From a virus: a stretch of 33,702 nucleotides of DNA. Of the stretch, positions 19,084 to 27,237 are shown one piece after another (the first letter of the stretch is position 1; every line of letters begins with the position of its first letter). Under the pieces are notes generated by a model. The model made no database searches, was not told where the DNA came from, and saw nothing but the letters and a program-made list of their open reading frames with translations. The stretch covers positions 1-33,702 of the IMG/VR virus record IMGVR_UViG_3300027759_000024, one strand, 5' to 3'. Made by a program: the position numbers and the translations under genes.

Positions 19084-19299
19084 TCAGTACACCTTGCATC
19101 CACCGCCGGAAGTAGGCGATTGTTTTGTGTTGTAGCTGCCCTCTGAGAAGTCAAAGGTTGAGCGGTAGCCGCCTTTCGGCAACTGCCCTGGCTCCCAACG
19201 GGTCATGTCCTTGCTGCCATCACGGGGCAGTTGAGGACGGGTGGACTTGGCTATTTGCTGGTTAACGTCATGTGGACGTTGTATTCCTGGGGACTTCAT
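19084..19299 (-). CDS. Small basic Pro/Gly-rich protein
   Basis: The 71-residue protein (RPHDVNQQIAKSTRPQLPRDGSKDMTRWEPGQLPKGGYRSTFDFSEGSYN...) looks mostly disordered. GGAGAAAAGTA precedes the ATG, and the gene overlaps the upstream membrane-protein gene by 32 bases in another frame. No family is recognised. It may be a minor virion or assembly protein. Confidence 0.55.
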   Translation of the reverse strand: MKSPGIQRPHDVNQQIAKSTRPQLPRDGSKDMTRWEPGQLPKGGYRSTFDFSEGSYNTKQSPTSGGGCKVY

Positions 19300-19489
19300 T
19301 ACTTTTCTCCTTTGCGGTTACGAGAAGATACGCGAATATCACATAAATTCCCAGCGTTGTCACTCTTTCCCAGCCCATGCCCCACATCGTCCAGCAACCA
19401 AGGCCAAACGATGTAAGCAGAGCGGCGATTGTTATCAAGCGGTCTGAGATGACCCCTAACGCTAGGCGAATGATAGATGTTGCATCCAT
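19268..19489 (-). CDS. Small membrane protein, two spans
   Basis: The 73-residue protein has hydrophobic segments RLITIAALLTSFGLGCWTMWGMG and TLGIYVIFAYLLVTA, so two membrane helices are likely, with a polar C-terminus. GAGGGTAACTATC precedes the ATG, the same site pattern as the scaffold and zinc-ribbon genes. Another member of the lysis region is possible, or a general membrane effector. Confidence 0.6.
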   Translation of the reverse strand: MDATSIIRLALGVISDRLITIAALLTSFGLGCWTMWGMGWERVTTLGIYVIFAYLLVTAKEKSNEVPRNTTST

Positions 19490-19524
19490 GATAGTTACCC
19501 TCTAGTTGTGAGGTAATCATCTTA

Positions 19525-19731
19525 TCATTTATCGTCATCATCGTCTAACCCAAAACCACTGCCCCACTCGGAGTCAGAGTCCTTCATCTTCAGTTGCTCT
19601 AGCTTTAGAGCGCGGTCTAGCACCCGCATCTTGTCGGTGATAGTTGCCGTGGGGTCAGCCATGACTTCCTTCATCAGCTTACTGATAGCACTCTCCAACT
19701 CAGGGTTGATGCCTTTTGCTTTCTTGCTCAT
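19525..19731 (-). CDS. Small helical acidic protein
   Basis: The 68-residue protein (GINPELESAISKLMKEVMADPTATITDKMRVLDRALKLEQLKMKDSDSEWGSGF) has two predicted helices and an acidic end of six Asp and a Lys. Similar small proteins occur in other phages between ejection-type and lysis genes; function is unknown. It overlaps the preceding gene by ATGA. Confidence 0.65.
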   Translation of the reverse strand: MSKKAKGINPELESAISKLMKEVMADPTATITDKMRVLDRALKLEQLKMKDSDSEWGSGFGLDDDDDK

Positions 19732-21623
19732 GGTTTTGCCAAATAAGAACTTGTTTGATACAAGCCAACACCAAGACCCATAGTGGCAAGAGTTTTGATG
19801 ATGATGGCACGCTTTAGCTCGGTTGCTTTTGCAGATGCCCCGTAAGCATCGTCAACCATCTTCATTTGCATGGTCAGGTTGTTGAGCTGACCTGGCGGCA
19901 AGATGGGCTTGCCATTGATGTCTCTCATGGTAGCCAAAGTGTCAATCATGGATTTTGCAGCGCCCGCTGATTGTTTTGGGTCAACAGTATTTAGCTTAAT
20001 CAACATGTCGTCAATTTGCTTCTGCTGAGATGTAGCCAAGTCTCTGATTTTTTGCTCAGTTGCTTGACCAGCCTCTACAACTTTTTCTTTTCTTTCTCCA
20101 AGTTTTCCCGCTTGAGTTTCTTTTGTTAGAGCGGTTTGTTCTAAGCGAGACAAATCTTGGACGTACTTATTCACCCTGTCATTAAGTCCAGGAACCTCAT
20201 CCACCCATGACTTGTTCTTCTCTAGCCACGATTGAGCTTGTTTGGCGTTCAGACCATCCAGTTCAATGCCAGCATGTGCGTTGGCAAATTTACGAACAGC
20301 AGCCTCATCTCCAGCCAACTGCTGACGCAAGACTTGAATAGTGTCTCTGTTTTTGAAATAGCGGGCTGGATAATCAGTCGGCATCATCTCAAGTTTTCCA
20401 GGAACTTTGGCTTCTTCTTTTACGCCTTTTCTGCCAAACAAGGTTTCATACGCATCAAGCGGAGTTTGGAATTCCTTGTACGTTTTCCTTGCTTCAATCC
20501 TTTTAGGCGCGTGAGTGTTTAAGGCTTCGCCAATGATGTCGCTGACAACTCTGCTGGCGTTTTGTTCTTCCGCGCCAAATCCCATTTGCTGGGGCGCAGA
20601 TGCCTCTTGGAAATACTTTTTGAACTCAATCTCAGCGCCCACAGCGTTTGTAGATTGCTCCAAATTGTTCAAAGCCTCTGCGGCATATTTACGCCCAGGA
20701 GAACCAGCAGAAGGAGACTCAGACAAAGCCTTCAACTTTTCCATCATGGCCTTGCGAGAAGCAGAATTTTCAAAGCCTTTAGCTTGTTCAAAGTATTCCC
20801 CGTAATCCCTAGAAGCCTGTTGTGAAGCTCTGGCAGAGCGCGTTGCTTCTGTGCCGCTGATACGCCGTTGCATTGCATCACCAAGTGTGGCGGTATCTTT
20901 GATGCGCGGGTCTGGAGACTTGAGGTCAGCAAACTTCATGGCTGCATCTTGCCGTTCTTTCTCGGCAGCAGTCATAAATTTCTTCTGTGCTTTTTTCAAG
21001 CTGGCTTCTTGACGCGCACGTTTCTCAAACTCAGCCGCCGACAATTCTTCTGCTCTTGCGCCAGCCGCTGTCTTTCCTGCTGCTCCAGTTTGGCGTATGG
21101 CTTCGGTTGTTCTTGCTGCTTCTTTTGCCGCTTCCTTTGTTGCTTTGCCAGTAATTGCTTCATAGCCAGTGGTCAATGCTTTTCCAAGGCGAGTGTTGCC
21201 AACATAATCAGCCGCAAGTCCAAGACCTTGTTTTAAGGCTTTGCCGCCAAGAACGGCAACGGGCGCAAGCTCTCCATACCCAGCGTACTTTTCTTCTTCT
21301 GGGGAAAGTTTGGAAACAATGCCAGATTTTTGCAAACCCTCTCTCAACTGTTGAGGAGTGGTAAATACGGTTTCTTGGCCTTTAAGCTCACCCTTTGATT
21401 CTGGGGTGACCATTTGCTCAATCTGCCCTAACGGAGTTGCCAACGATGTGCCTAACCCCAACATTAAAGCTCTGTTGCGCTTAACTGCTTCTTCTGGAAT
21501 TTTTGTTTTTTCCATCAAACCAGAAACTGGCCCAACTTTAGTTTTTGACTCTTTTGGAATTAAATCAGCATAGTCATCTCCCGCAGAGTTTTTCTTGGGG
21601 ACTAAATCTTCATAGCCTTCCAT
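19728..21623 (-). CDS. Large coiled-coil virion protein, candidate ejection protein
   Basis: The 631-residue protein begins with two short repeats (YEDLVPKKNSAGDDYADLIPKES), then a Gly-rich hydrophobic segment near residues 105-135, long Ala/Lys/Glu/Gln-rich helical stretches (about residues 155-560) and a final hydrophobic helix (IIKTLATMGLGVGLYQTSSYL). Three such proteins in a row match the internal-core or ejection proteins of podoviruses, which leave the head and help DNA cross the cell envelope. No transglycosylase motif was seen. The stop overlaps the next small gene. Confidence 0.65.
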   Translation of the reverse strand: MEGYEDLVPKKNSAGDDYADLIPKESKTKVGPVSGLMEKTKIPEEAVKRNRALMLGLGTSLATPLGQIEQMVTPESKGELKGQETVFTTPQQLREGLQKSGIVSKLSPEEEKYAGYGELAPVAVLGGKALKQGLGLAADYVGNTRLGKALTTGYEAITGKATKEAAKEAARTTEAIRQTGAAGKTAAGARAEELSAAEFEKRARQEASLKKAQKKFMTAAEKERQDAAMKFADLKSPDPRIKDTATLGDAMQRRISGTEATRSARASQQASRDYGEYFEQAKGFENSASRKAMMEKLKALSESPSAGSPGRKYAAEALNNLEQSTNAVGAEIEFKKYFQEASAPQQMGFGAEEQNASRVVSDIIGEALNTHAPKRIEARKTYKEFQTPLDAYETLFGRKGVKEEAKVPGKLEMMPTDYPARYFKNRDTIQVLRQQLAGDEAAVRKFANAHAGIELDGLNAKQAQSWLEKNKSWVDEVPGLNDRVNKYVQDLSRLEQTALTKETQAGKLGERKEKVVEAGQATEQKIRDLATSQQKQIDDMLIKLNTVDPKQSAGAAKSMIDTLATMRDINGKPILPPGQLNNLTMQMKMVDDAYGASAKATELKRAIIIKTLATMGLGVGLYQTSSYLAKP

Positions 21624-23207
21624 TTACAACTCCTGACCAGTTTTTTCTTTGAACCGTTTTTTTACTGCTTCTTCAGGTGCGCCAGCGGCAATAGCGGCTT
21701 TTGCTCTGCTTCTTTCTTCACCAACAGAAGCCGCATCTCCGGCTGCACCACCCCGCTTGCCAGCACCACCAGGGCCAGCAGCAACAGGAGCAGCAGGAGC
21801 CGCACCACTACCACCCTGCATACGAGAAAATGCTTCTATTGCATCTGGGTCACGTGTCTGAGCTACACCAAGTCGCATCAAACTTTCTGGAGTAATCTTA
21901 GTGCTAAGAGAGGCTGTACGAGCATGAATCTCACGTATTTGCTCTTTCATCAATCCATCAAAACCTTCTGGGTTAAATTGGTTTTGTTGCATCAAGTTGT
22001 TAAACCGATTCATAAATGCAACGGTAAAGCCTTTGGCGCTTCCAGCAAGAGCCTGCTCATAACGAATCAAGTAAGCAGCGTACCGCTTGCTAAACAACAA
22101 AGCCTCTTGCTCTTGTTTTGTTGTTGGAGCAGGAGTTTTTTCAGTCTCTAAACCATCGCTGCTGAGTGACTTGACATAACGGTCAATGAAACCTTTTGCT
22201 TGTCCAACTCTTCCGACAACATCAGGATTTTTTCTAACAGCATTTGATAGCGCCAATGCCTCTGCCGTTGTATTGGCGGCAGCAGCAACTTGGTCGTATT
22301 TGGTGTCGGCTTGTTTGCCAGTTCCAAAATTTACGCCTAAGAAATTTACAACATCACTTCTAGTGTCAGAACCAACACCTCCTTTAGAGGCTAAAGTTTC
22401 TTTGTGTTGCCGTTCTCTAGCAGCCATATCTTCTCTATGACGGCGTTCTGCTGCTGCGTCTTTTGCGGCATCTGCACGCAACTTTGCCTCTGCTGCTACA
22501 GCCTTGTCAACGCCAGCCTGACTTTCATCTACAAACTTGTAAGAGTCCAAAAGGCGACCCTGGTCAAGCATTGCTTTCACAATGTTGCTGCCAGCTTTTG
22601 TCGCGGCAAGTTTTGCGTCTGCCATAGCCGCTTCTTTGTCAGTGGATGCCAGCTTTACTGCGTCTTCCATTTCTTTCCGAAACTCAGCGTGTTTCTGCAC
22701 CATAGACTTAAAGTTCTTGTCAAACGTAGAAAGCTCTTGCTTGTACAAGTCTGCACGGCCTTTCTGGTGGCCTTCCAACATGCCGTTCATGGCAGACATG
22801 GCTTGTTGTGCGTTTTCTCTGCCACCGCCGCCCACCACCATGCCTATCACGCTGACAAGGGAAAACAACATAGCCAAGTCATCAGAGTTTTCTTTTGAAG
22901 GAACAAAAGCTGGCAACGGTTCTTTTTCTAGCTTTGTCTGGTATTGCTGCATTGCGCCTTTTTCGGCTTTTGCAAAACCTTTTGCGGCTGCTGCGCCGCC
23001 TTCCGCTTCAGTGACTTGTTGCGCTTGTTTGGCTTCTTCTACCCTACCTTTAGCAGCAGAAATCTCTGGAATCAAACGTGCTTTTTCCTTCATGTAAGGC
23101 TCTTGAATGCCTAATACATCCTTCATTCCAATTTGCCCAGTAGTAGGCAAAGAAGGAGTTTTAATTACCGCAAGAGGTTCTGTTCTTACGGGGTATGTGT
23201 CTGCCAT
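21624..23207 (-). CDS. Coiled-coil virion protein, candidate ejection protein
   Basis: The 527-residue protein has a helical N-terminus (KEKARLIPEISAAKGRVEEAKQAQQ...), a short hydrophobic Gly-rich segment (LAMLFSLVSVIGMVVGGGG, about residues 110-130), long charged helices (ERRHREDMAARERQHKETLA) and an Ala/Gly-rich flexible region near the end. The mix of coiled coil and one hydrophobic patch fits a protein stored in the head and inserted into membranes during DNA delivery. It abuts its neighbours with no gap, so the three genes are one unit. Assignment is by layout and context. Confidence 0.6.
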   Translation of the reverse strand: MADTYPVRTEPLAVIKTPSLPTTGQIGMKDVLGIQEPYMKEKARLIPEISAAKGRVEEAKQAQQVTEAEGGAAAAKGFAKAEKGAMQQYQTKLEKEPLPAFVPSKENSDDLAMLFSLVSVIGMVVGGGGRENAQQAMSAMNGMLEGHQKGRADLYKQELSTFDKNFKSMVQKHAEFRKEMEDAVKLASTDKEAAMADAKLAATKAGSNIVKAMLDQGRLLDSYKFVDESQAGVDKAVAAEAKLRADAAKDAAAERRHREDMAARERQHKETLASKGGVGSDTRSDVVNFLGVNFGTGKQADTKYDQVAAAANTTAEALALSNAVRKNPDVVGRVGQAKGFIDRYVKSLSSDGLETEKTPAPTTKQEQEALLFSKRYAAYLIRYEQALAGSAKGFTVAFMNRFNNLMQQNQFNPEGFDGLMKEQIREIHARTASLSTKITPESLMRLGVAQTRDPDAIEAFSRMQGGSGAAPAAPVAAGPGGAGKRGGAAGDAASVGEERSRAKAAIAAGAPEEAVKKRFKEKTGQEL

Positions 23208-23208
23208 A

Positions 23209-24321
23209 TTAGCCCTCCGCTCTTACGTAGGTTGGTGAGCCTGCAACTTGCGGAGCTTGCCCGTAAGCAGTGCGCGCAATATTGGTGAAGTAATTGCTGG
23301 TCAACTGATTGACGTAGCGGTCTGCTTCCAATCCTGTTTTGATAGCACCCATAGCAATGTTGTCGCCTATGCCAGAAACTTTCAGACCAAGGTCATACTG
23401 GCCTTGTAGCAGTTGCTGGCGGTATGCTTCTACTTGGGCCTGGGCTTGTTGTGCGCCTACACCGCCACGAGCTTGTGCGCCTTGTGCCGCTTGTGCTTGC
23501 ACTGCTTGTAGCTGCTGCTGACCAACAGCAGAAAGTTCCCCGCGCTGCGCTTGCTCAATAAGTTTTTTACCTTGCTGCTGGTAAGGCTGCGCCATGCGCT
23601 GCATCTCTTCTTTAGCCTGACGGCTTTGTTCTGACGCTTGCTGCGACTGATAAGCGCCTAACAAACCTTGAACGCTGGCAATGCCTAATCGTGCTTTTGT
23701 GTCAGAGCTTAAGCTCCCAAACCAATCTGCTGCTTTACCTAGCAAATCTTTATCTGGTTGTGGTGCGCCTATACGCTCTATTGCAGCAACACCTTCTGCC
23801 GCTTGTCTGCCAGCGCCATATTGTGCGTATTGGTCTGAAACTGGCATTTCGGCAGCGGGAAAAAATGTTTGACTTTGACCTAAGTCAACTCTAGGCGCTG
23901 CGCCAGCCGCTTGGTTTTCTTGAAAATAACGAGCTGTGTCTGGCGTGGTTGCCCTCTCATAAGCCGCAAAAGAAGACGTTGCGGCAGAAGGCGCACTTCT
24001 GTATTGAGAATATTGGTCTGCAAGATTTAGCTGTTCACCAGCAGTTTGATAAGGGTTTTGTGTACTGGTCAAATCTAACGGCTCAACATTGTCGTTAGTT
24101 TGAATTGGCTGAGGTTCTGCGGGGTAAAAATAATCTTCAAAAGAAGGAATGCCTGTATCCTCATGTGGCTCACCAGAACCTCCACGGGCTTTCAGCAAGT
24201 CAGCTTCCTCTTGGTTGATGTAGGCAAGCATGTGCCCTGGCGGGGCTTTCTTTTGCAACAGCCGCGCTATCTTGCGGACATCGCCGCCTACACCTGTCAT
24301 TTGCCGAATTGCTGATGCCAT
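23209..24321 (-). CDS. Gln/Ala-rich virion protein, candidate ejection protein
   Basis: The 370-residue protein has an N-terminal basic helix (SAIRQMTGVGGDVRKIARLLQKKAPPGH), a Pro/Thr/Tyr-rich middle and a Gln/Ala-rich helical part (about 235-320, with QQ repeats), then a final globular-looking end. The ATG at 24321 is chosen because AGGAG lies seven bases upstream and it follows the stop of the previous gene directly; the longer reading from 24369 overlaps that gene. Gln/Ala-rich helical proteins in this position are typical of internal virion proteins in podoviruses. Confidence 0.65.
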   Translation of the reverse strand: MASAIRQMTGVGGDVRKIARLLQKKAPPGHMLAYINQEEADLLKARGGSGEPHEDTGIPSFEDYFYPAEPQPIQTNDNVEPLDLTSTQNPYQTAGEQLNLADQYSQYRSAPSAATSSFAAYERATTPDTARYFQENQAAGAAPRVDLGQSQTFFPAAEMPVSDQYAQYGAGRQAAEGVAAIERIGAPQPDKDLLGKAADWFGSLSSDTKARLGIASVQGLLGAYQSQQASEQSRQAKEEMQRMAQPYQQQGKKLIEQAQRGELSAVGQQQLQAVQAQAAQGAQARGGVGAQQAQAQVEAYRQQLLQGQYDLGLKVSGIGDNIAMGAIKTGLEADRYVNQLTSNYFTNIARTAYGQAPQVAGSPTYVRAEG

Positions 24322-24323
24322 GC

Positions 24324-26363
24324 TTACACTCCTAGTGCGTCTTTGAGTTTCAGAGACTTTTCGTTCCAAACCTTCTTGCGTGCTTTGCCTGTGCTTGGGG
24401 CTTCGATTTCACCAGCGCCACGATACGATGTCAAGCCTGTAGTCCCCAGCGCAGAGCCTAAAGCACTGGTAGGTGCGGCAGCAGTTCTTGTTTTGGGAGA
24501 CAGGTAGGTGGTGGTAAAAATGTTTGGCTTGTAAGAGGTGGTGGTTGTATCTGTGCCAGAGTCTGGCAAATACGCACCTTTTTCAGCTCCAGCAAGTTCT
24601 GCTTCTTTTCTTGCCAGCCTCTCTGTTTCCGCATCACTCTGGTCTTCTGTTGGCTTTTCTGAAATCAAATCCAAAATCTGTTTATCAGTGTCAGACACAG
24701 GCGGCGTATCTATAAGGCCAGTACCAGTGCTGGGCGCTACCTCCACCGCAGGAACGTCTGGAGTTTCTGGAGCAGGCGCTGTATCCGGCAAGTACGCGCC
24801 CTGCTTGGGTTCCGTTGCAACAGGCGCTGGAGTTATCAAGTCTAGAATTTGCTGCTCTTTTGCCGCAAGACGGGCAGTTTCTGCCGCAGATTCGTCCGGC
24901 ATGGAAGTGCTGTACCCTTCAGCCACTGGCGTTGGTTCTATTGGAACAGTGCCAACGCCAGACACCTCAACGCGAGGAATACCTGTTGTATCAACCTCAA
25001 CTGGAGGTTCAACCGTTGTAACAGGTGTTTCCACTGGCAACTCAGTCACAGGCGTTTTGTCAGGCGTAGCAGGCTCATCACCAACTGCTGCTACGTCTGT
25101 AGTGGCTGGTTTCTCTGCTATCAAGTCTAGAATTTGTTGGTCTGTTGTTGGCGCAGTAACAGGAGCGGGCGCTGGTGCTGCCTCTGGTAAATACTCGCCT
25201 TGTTTTGGCTCGACCACAGGTGGCGTGGTAACGGTGGCTGTATCAACTGTTGGCGCAACATTGCTAGGTGTTGCTATCAAATCTAAAATCTTCTGGTCTG
25301 CTGCCGTAGGCGTTGTGCTTGGCAAATACGCGCCTTGTTTTGGTTCAGTTACGGGCGCTGGTGTTTGTTCTTTTGTAAGGTCAAGACCAGCCACTGGTGC
25401 TGGAGCAATTTCTATTGATGTTTGACTTGTGTCTACGTCTGATTGGCTAGTGGTGTCTGGAGACACAGCACCTCCTAAAGCAGCCACTTCACTTGGTGGC
25501 AGTGCAGCGGTGTCAGCAGGCTTGGGGGTTGGCTTTGCCAAATTAGAACCAAGAGCACCAGCAGCAGAAGAAAGACCACCCGTAACCGCGCCTTCTGTTC
25601 CTCCAGTAACTGCACCGCCAGCCGCGCCGCCAACTGCTGCGCTGGCAATAGTGCTAGAAGAATCTATAGCTTCTTTGTATGCCGTAGAAGCAGCAGAACT
25701 AACAAGTCCAGCCGTCATGGCTTTTTCAACATCTGCTTGTGAACCGCCTTTTGCTGCGGTTGCAAGTCCAGAAGTAACGGTAGATGAAATAGCGTTTGCT
25801 ACATTTGGATTTGTTACCACTGTGCCAATTTGCTTTGCTATTGCACTGCTTACTCCAGACGTTGCTACGTTTACTAGAGCATTTTCTGTGGCCTTTTCAA
25901 TAGGCACACCCTGTGCCACTTGCACAGTAATGCTAGTAATAGCTTGAGCAGCAACACCAGCATATGACCCAAAAGCTGTTAAATATGGAGCCAAAGAAGC
26001 CGCAGCATACGGAGCGGCTACAGCGGCTGCAATAGCAACAAGTGCTTTAGGGTCACTTGCTACAGCATTAGCTACTTTTTCTACAGGCTGCAAAGCCTGA
26101 GTAAGAGGCGTAGATATGTTTGTGTTAACAGCATTGATTAATGCTCCAAAAATGCCGCCACCTCCACCTGGATGTGTTTTTCTATATTCTAAAACTACTT
26201 TGTCAGCGACTTTGTTGGTTGGTTTCCCGTTGAGATCATACGTTGCAGTGCCGTATGGGGAAGGCTGTGAATAACCTATAAGTTGACCTCCCCCTCTTCC
26301 TTTTCTTGGAGAATAAATAAGAGTTGCGTTTTTTGGTGGTCTAAATCCTACGTTGCCGCCCAT
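24324..26363 (-). CDS. Large Ala/Pro/Thr-rich virion protein with alternating short motifs
   Basis: This 679-residue protein has a hydrophobic Gly/Ala-rich first half (GGGGGIFGALINAV, about residues 65-280). A disordered Pro/Thr/Val/Glu-rich half follows, built around two motifs: A, KQGAYLP-like, and B, QILDLI-like. They occur in the order A (about residue 340), B (356), A (385), B (410), B (505), A (518), B (563), A (592; degenerate EKGAYLP). The C-terminus is basic (GKARKKVWNEKSLKLKDALGV). It lies between the fibre and the ejection-type proteins. Membrane insertion and recruitment of a partner through repeated motifs are inferred, not shown. Confidence 0.65.
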   Translation of the reverse strand: MGGNVGFRPPKNATLIYSPRKGRGGGQLIGYSQPSPYGTATYDLNGKPTNKVADKVVLEYRKTHPGGGGGIFGALINAVNTNISTPLTQALQPVEKVANAVASDPKALVAIAAAVAAPYAAASLAPYLTAFGSYAGVAAQAITSITVQVAQGVPIEKATENALVNVATSGVSSAIAKQIGTVVTNPNVANAISSTVTSGLATAAKGGSQADVEKAMTAGLVSSAASTAYKEAIDSSSTIASAAVGGAAGGAVTGGTEGAVTGGLSSAAGALGSNLAKPTPKPADTAALPPSEVAALGGAVSPDTTSQSDVDTSQTSIEIAPAPVAGLDLTKEQTPAPVTEPKQGAYLPSTTPTAADQKILDLIATPSNVAPTVDTATVTTPPVVEPKQGEYLPEAAPAPAPVTAPTTDQQILDLIAEKPATTDVAAVGDEPATPDKTPVTELPVETPVTTVEPPVEVDTTGIPRVEVSGVGTVPIEPTPVAEGYSTSMPDESAAETARLAAKEQQILDLITPAPVATEPKQGAYLPDTAPAPETPDVPAVEVAPSTGTGLIDTPPVSDTDKQILDLISEKPTEDQSDAETERLARKEAELAGAEKGAYLPDSGTDTTTTSYKPNIFTTTYLSPKTRTAAAPTSALGSALGTTGLTSYRGAGEIEAPSTGKARKKVWNEKSLKLKDALGV
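24565..25346 (-). repeat. Array of two alternating peptide motifs (A x4, B x4)
   Basis: Inside the 679-residue gene, copies of EPKQG(A/E)YLP and of (D/E)(Q/K)(Q/K)ILDLI alternate with variable Pro/Thr-rich spacers. The DNA copies are similar but not identical, so these are selected peptide motifs rather than recent duplications. Confidence 0.8.
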
Positions 26364-26364
26364 A

Positions 26365-26703
26365 TCAAACTCCTAATGCAGATGCTATCTGCTCATGTAT
26401 TGTTAGATGAACACCCAGCCAATCGTAGAAATCATCCTCCACATTCCAGTCTACGTCTAGCAACTGAAACGGGTTGTCCAAAACTAAGATGGTTGCCAGT
26501 GATTCATGCTCTTGGTTGTGCACAAACAACCAATCATCCAGGTTGTCAGTGTTGGCATCTATGATGGGGTACTTGGGGTACGAGATGTTCTGGTCAGCAA
26601 GAATTTGGGAGAACAACCTGTGCTGCACGCCGTTCTCAAACAAGAACTGCCCCAGGCCGTCTTTGTCGCCAAACCGCACGTAGGACAAGTCATTCATGTT
26701 CAT
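26365..26703 (-). CDS. Acidic protein between fibre and repeat protein
   Basis: The 112-residue protein is acidic and rich in Asp, Trp, His and Phe (SYVRFGDKDGLGQFLFENGVQHRLFSQILADQNISYP ... DDWLFVHNQEHESLATILVLDNPFQLLDVDWNVEDDFYDWLGVHLTIHEQIAS). It looks like a compact alpha/beta fold. I know of similar small proteins beside tail genes of other phages, function unknown. Its ATG overlaps the stop of the upstream membrane gene. Confidence 0.6.
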   Translation of the reverse strand: MNMNDLSYVRFGDKDGLGQFLFENGVQHRLFSQILADQNISYPKYPIIDANTDNLDDWLFVHNQEHESLATILVLDNPFQLLDVDWNVEDDFYDWLGVHLTIHEQIASALGV

Positions 26704-26870
26704 AGTTTTTTCCTAAACACTTCATCCCGCAACAGCACGTAAGTGCGGAATATGGTGAAGAGAAGAGTCGCCCACAACACAGCATTTGACAGGGTGAAGT
26801 GCCCGAGAATGGTTCCTATCCAAACAATGATGAGGTCTGTGAAGGACGTGTTGTGTGCGTCTTGTTCCAT
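26700..26870 (-). CDS. 56-residue membrane protein
   Basis: The reading frame encodes a polar N-terminus (EQDAHNTS), hydrophobic segments FTDLIIVWIGTILGHFTL and AVLWATLLFTIFRTYVLL, and a basic C-terminus (RDEVFRKKL), so one or two membrane helices. It ends by ATGA on the next gene. Function is unknown; a holin-like or injection-related role is possible. Confidence 0.6.
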   Translation of the reverse strand: MEQDAHNTSFTDLIIVWIGTILGHFTLSNAVLWATLLFTIFRTYVLLRDEVFRKKL

Positions 26871-26904
26871 GAGCAATTACTCTGCATTTATGTGATGTTT
26901 TCTA

Positions 26905-27225
26905 TTAGCTGTTCCAAGGAAGTGGCTGAGAAGAAGGGGAAACAGATGGGTTAATCATGCTCTCAATTACAGCCTGCACATGCGTTTCCATGCTGCTTAC
27001 GGTTTGTGAGTCAGCCCAACCAACCACTTGCGCTTCGGTCAATTTAGCGTATGGTGTGAACGCCTCGCCCTGCTGGATGGTGAACTGCTGACTAAAGCTG
27101 GCATATGCGGTGTATTCGCCGTCCACTCCGGTGACAAAGTAGGTAACGTCCACAACGACATCGGTCTGCCCTGCCTCTTGGGGTAGCGTGAACATCTGGG
27201 AAACGGTGGTGGTGAAAGTGGTCAC
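26905..27225 (-). CDS. Small virion-associated protein next to the fibre
   Basis: The 106-residue protein has beta-like sequence (VSQMFTLPQEAGQTDVVVDVTYFVTGVDGEYTAYASFSQQFTI) and ends NPSVSPSSQPLPWNS. The combination TYFVTGVDGEY ... FTPYAKLTEAQVVGWA ... PLPWN recurs in small proteins beside phage fibre genes. It may be a fibre-assembly or attachment partner, but this is context inference. It follows the fibre gene after 12 bases. Confidence 0.65.
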   Translation of the reverse strand: MTTFTTTVSQMFTLPQEAGQTDVVVDVTYFVTGVDGEYTAYASFSQQFTIQQGEAFTPYAKLTEAQVVGWADSQTVSSMETHVQAVIESMINPSVSPSSQPLPWNS

Positions 27226-27237
27226 GGTAAGTCCTAG

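Noticed and set aside
24538-25425. 295-residue open frame on the plus strand
   Set aside because: It is antisense to the repeat-rich virion protein. Its Val/Ser/Gly-rich sequence is the mirror of Pro/Thr/Ala codons on the coding strand, and it has no ribosome binding site or coding neighbours.
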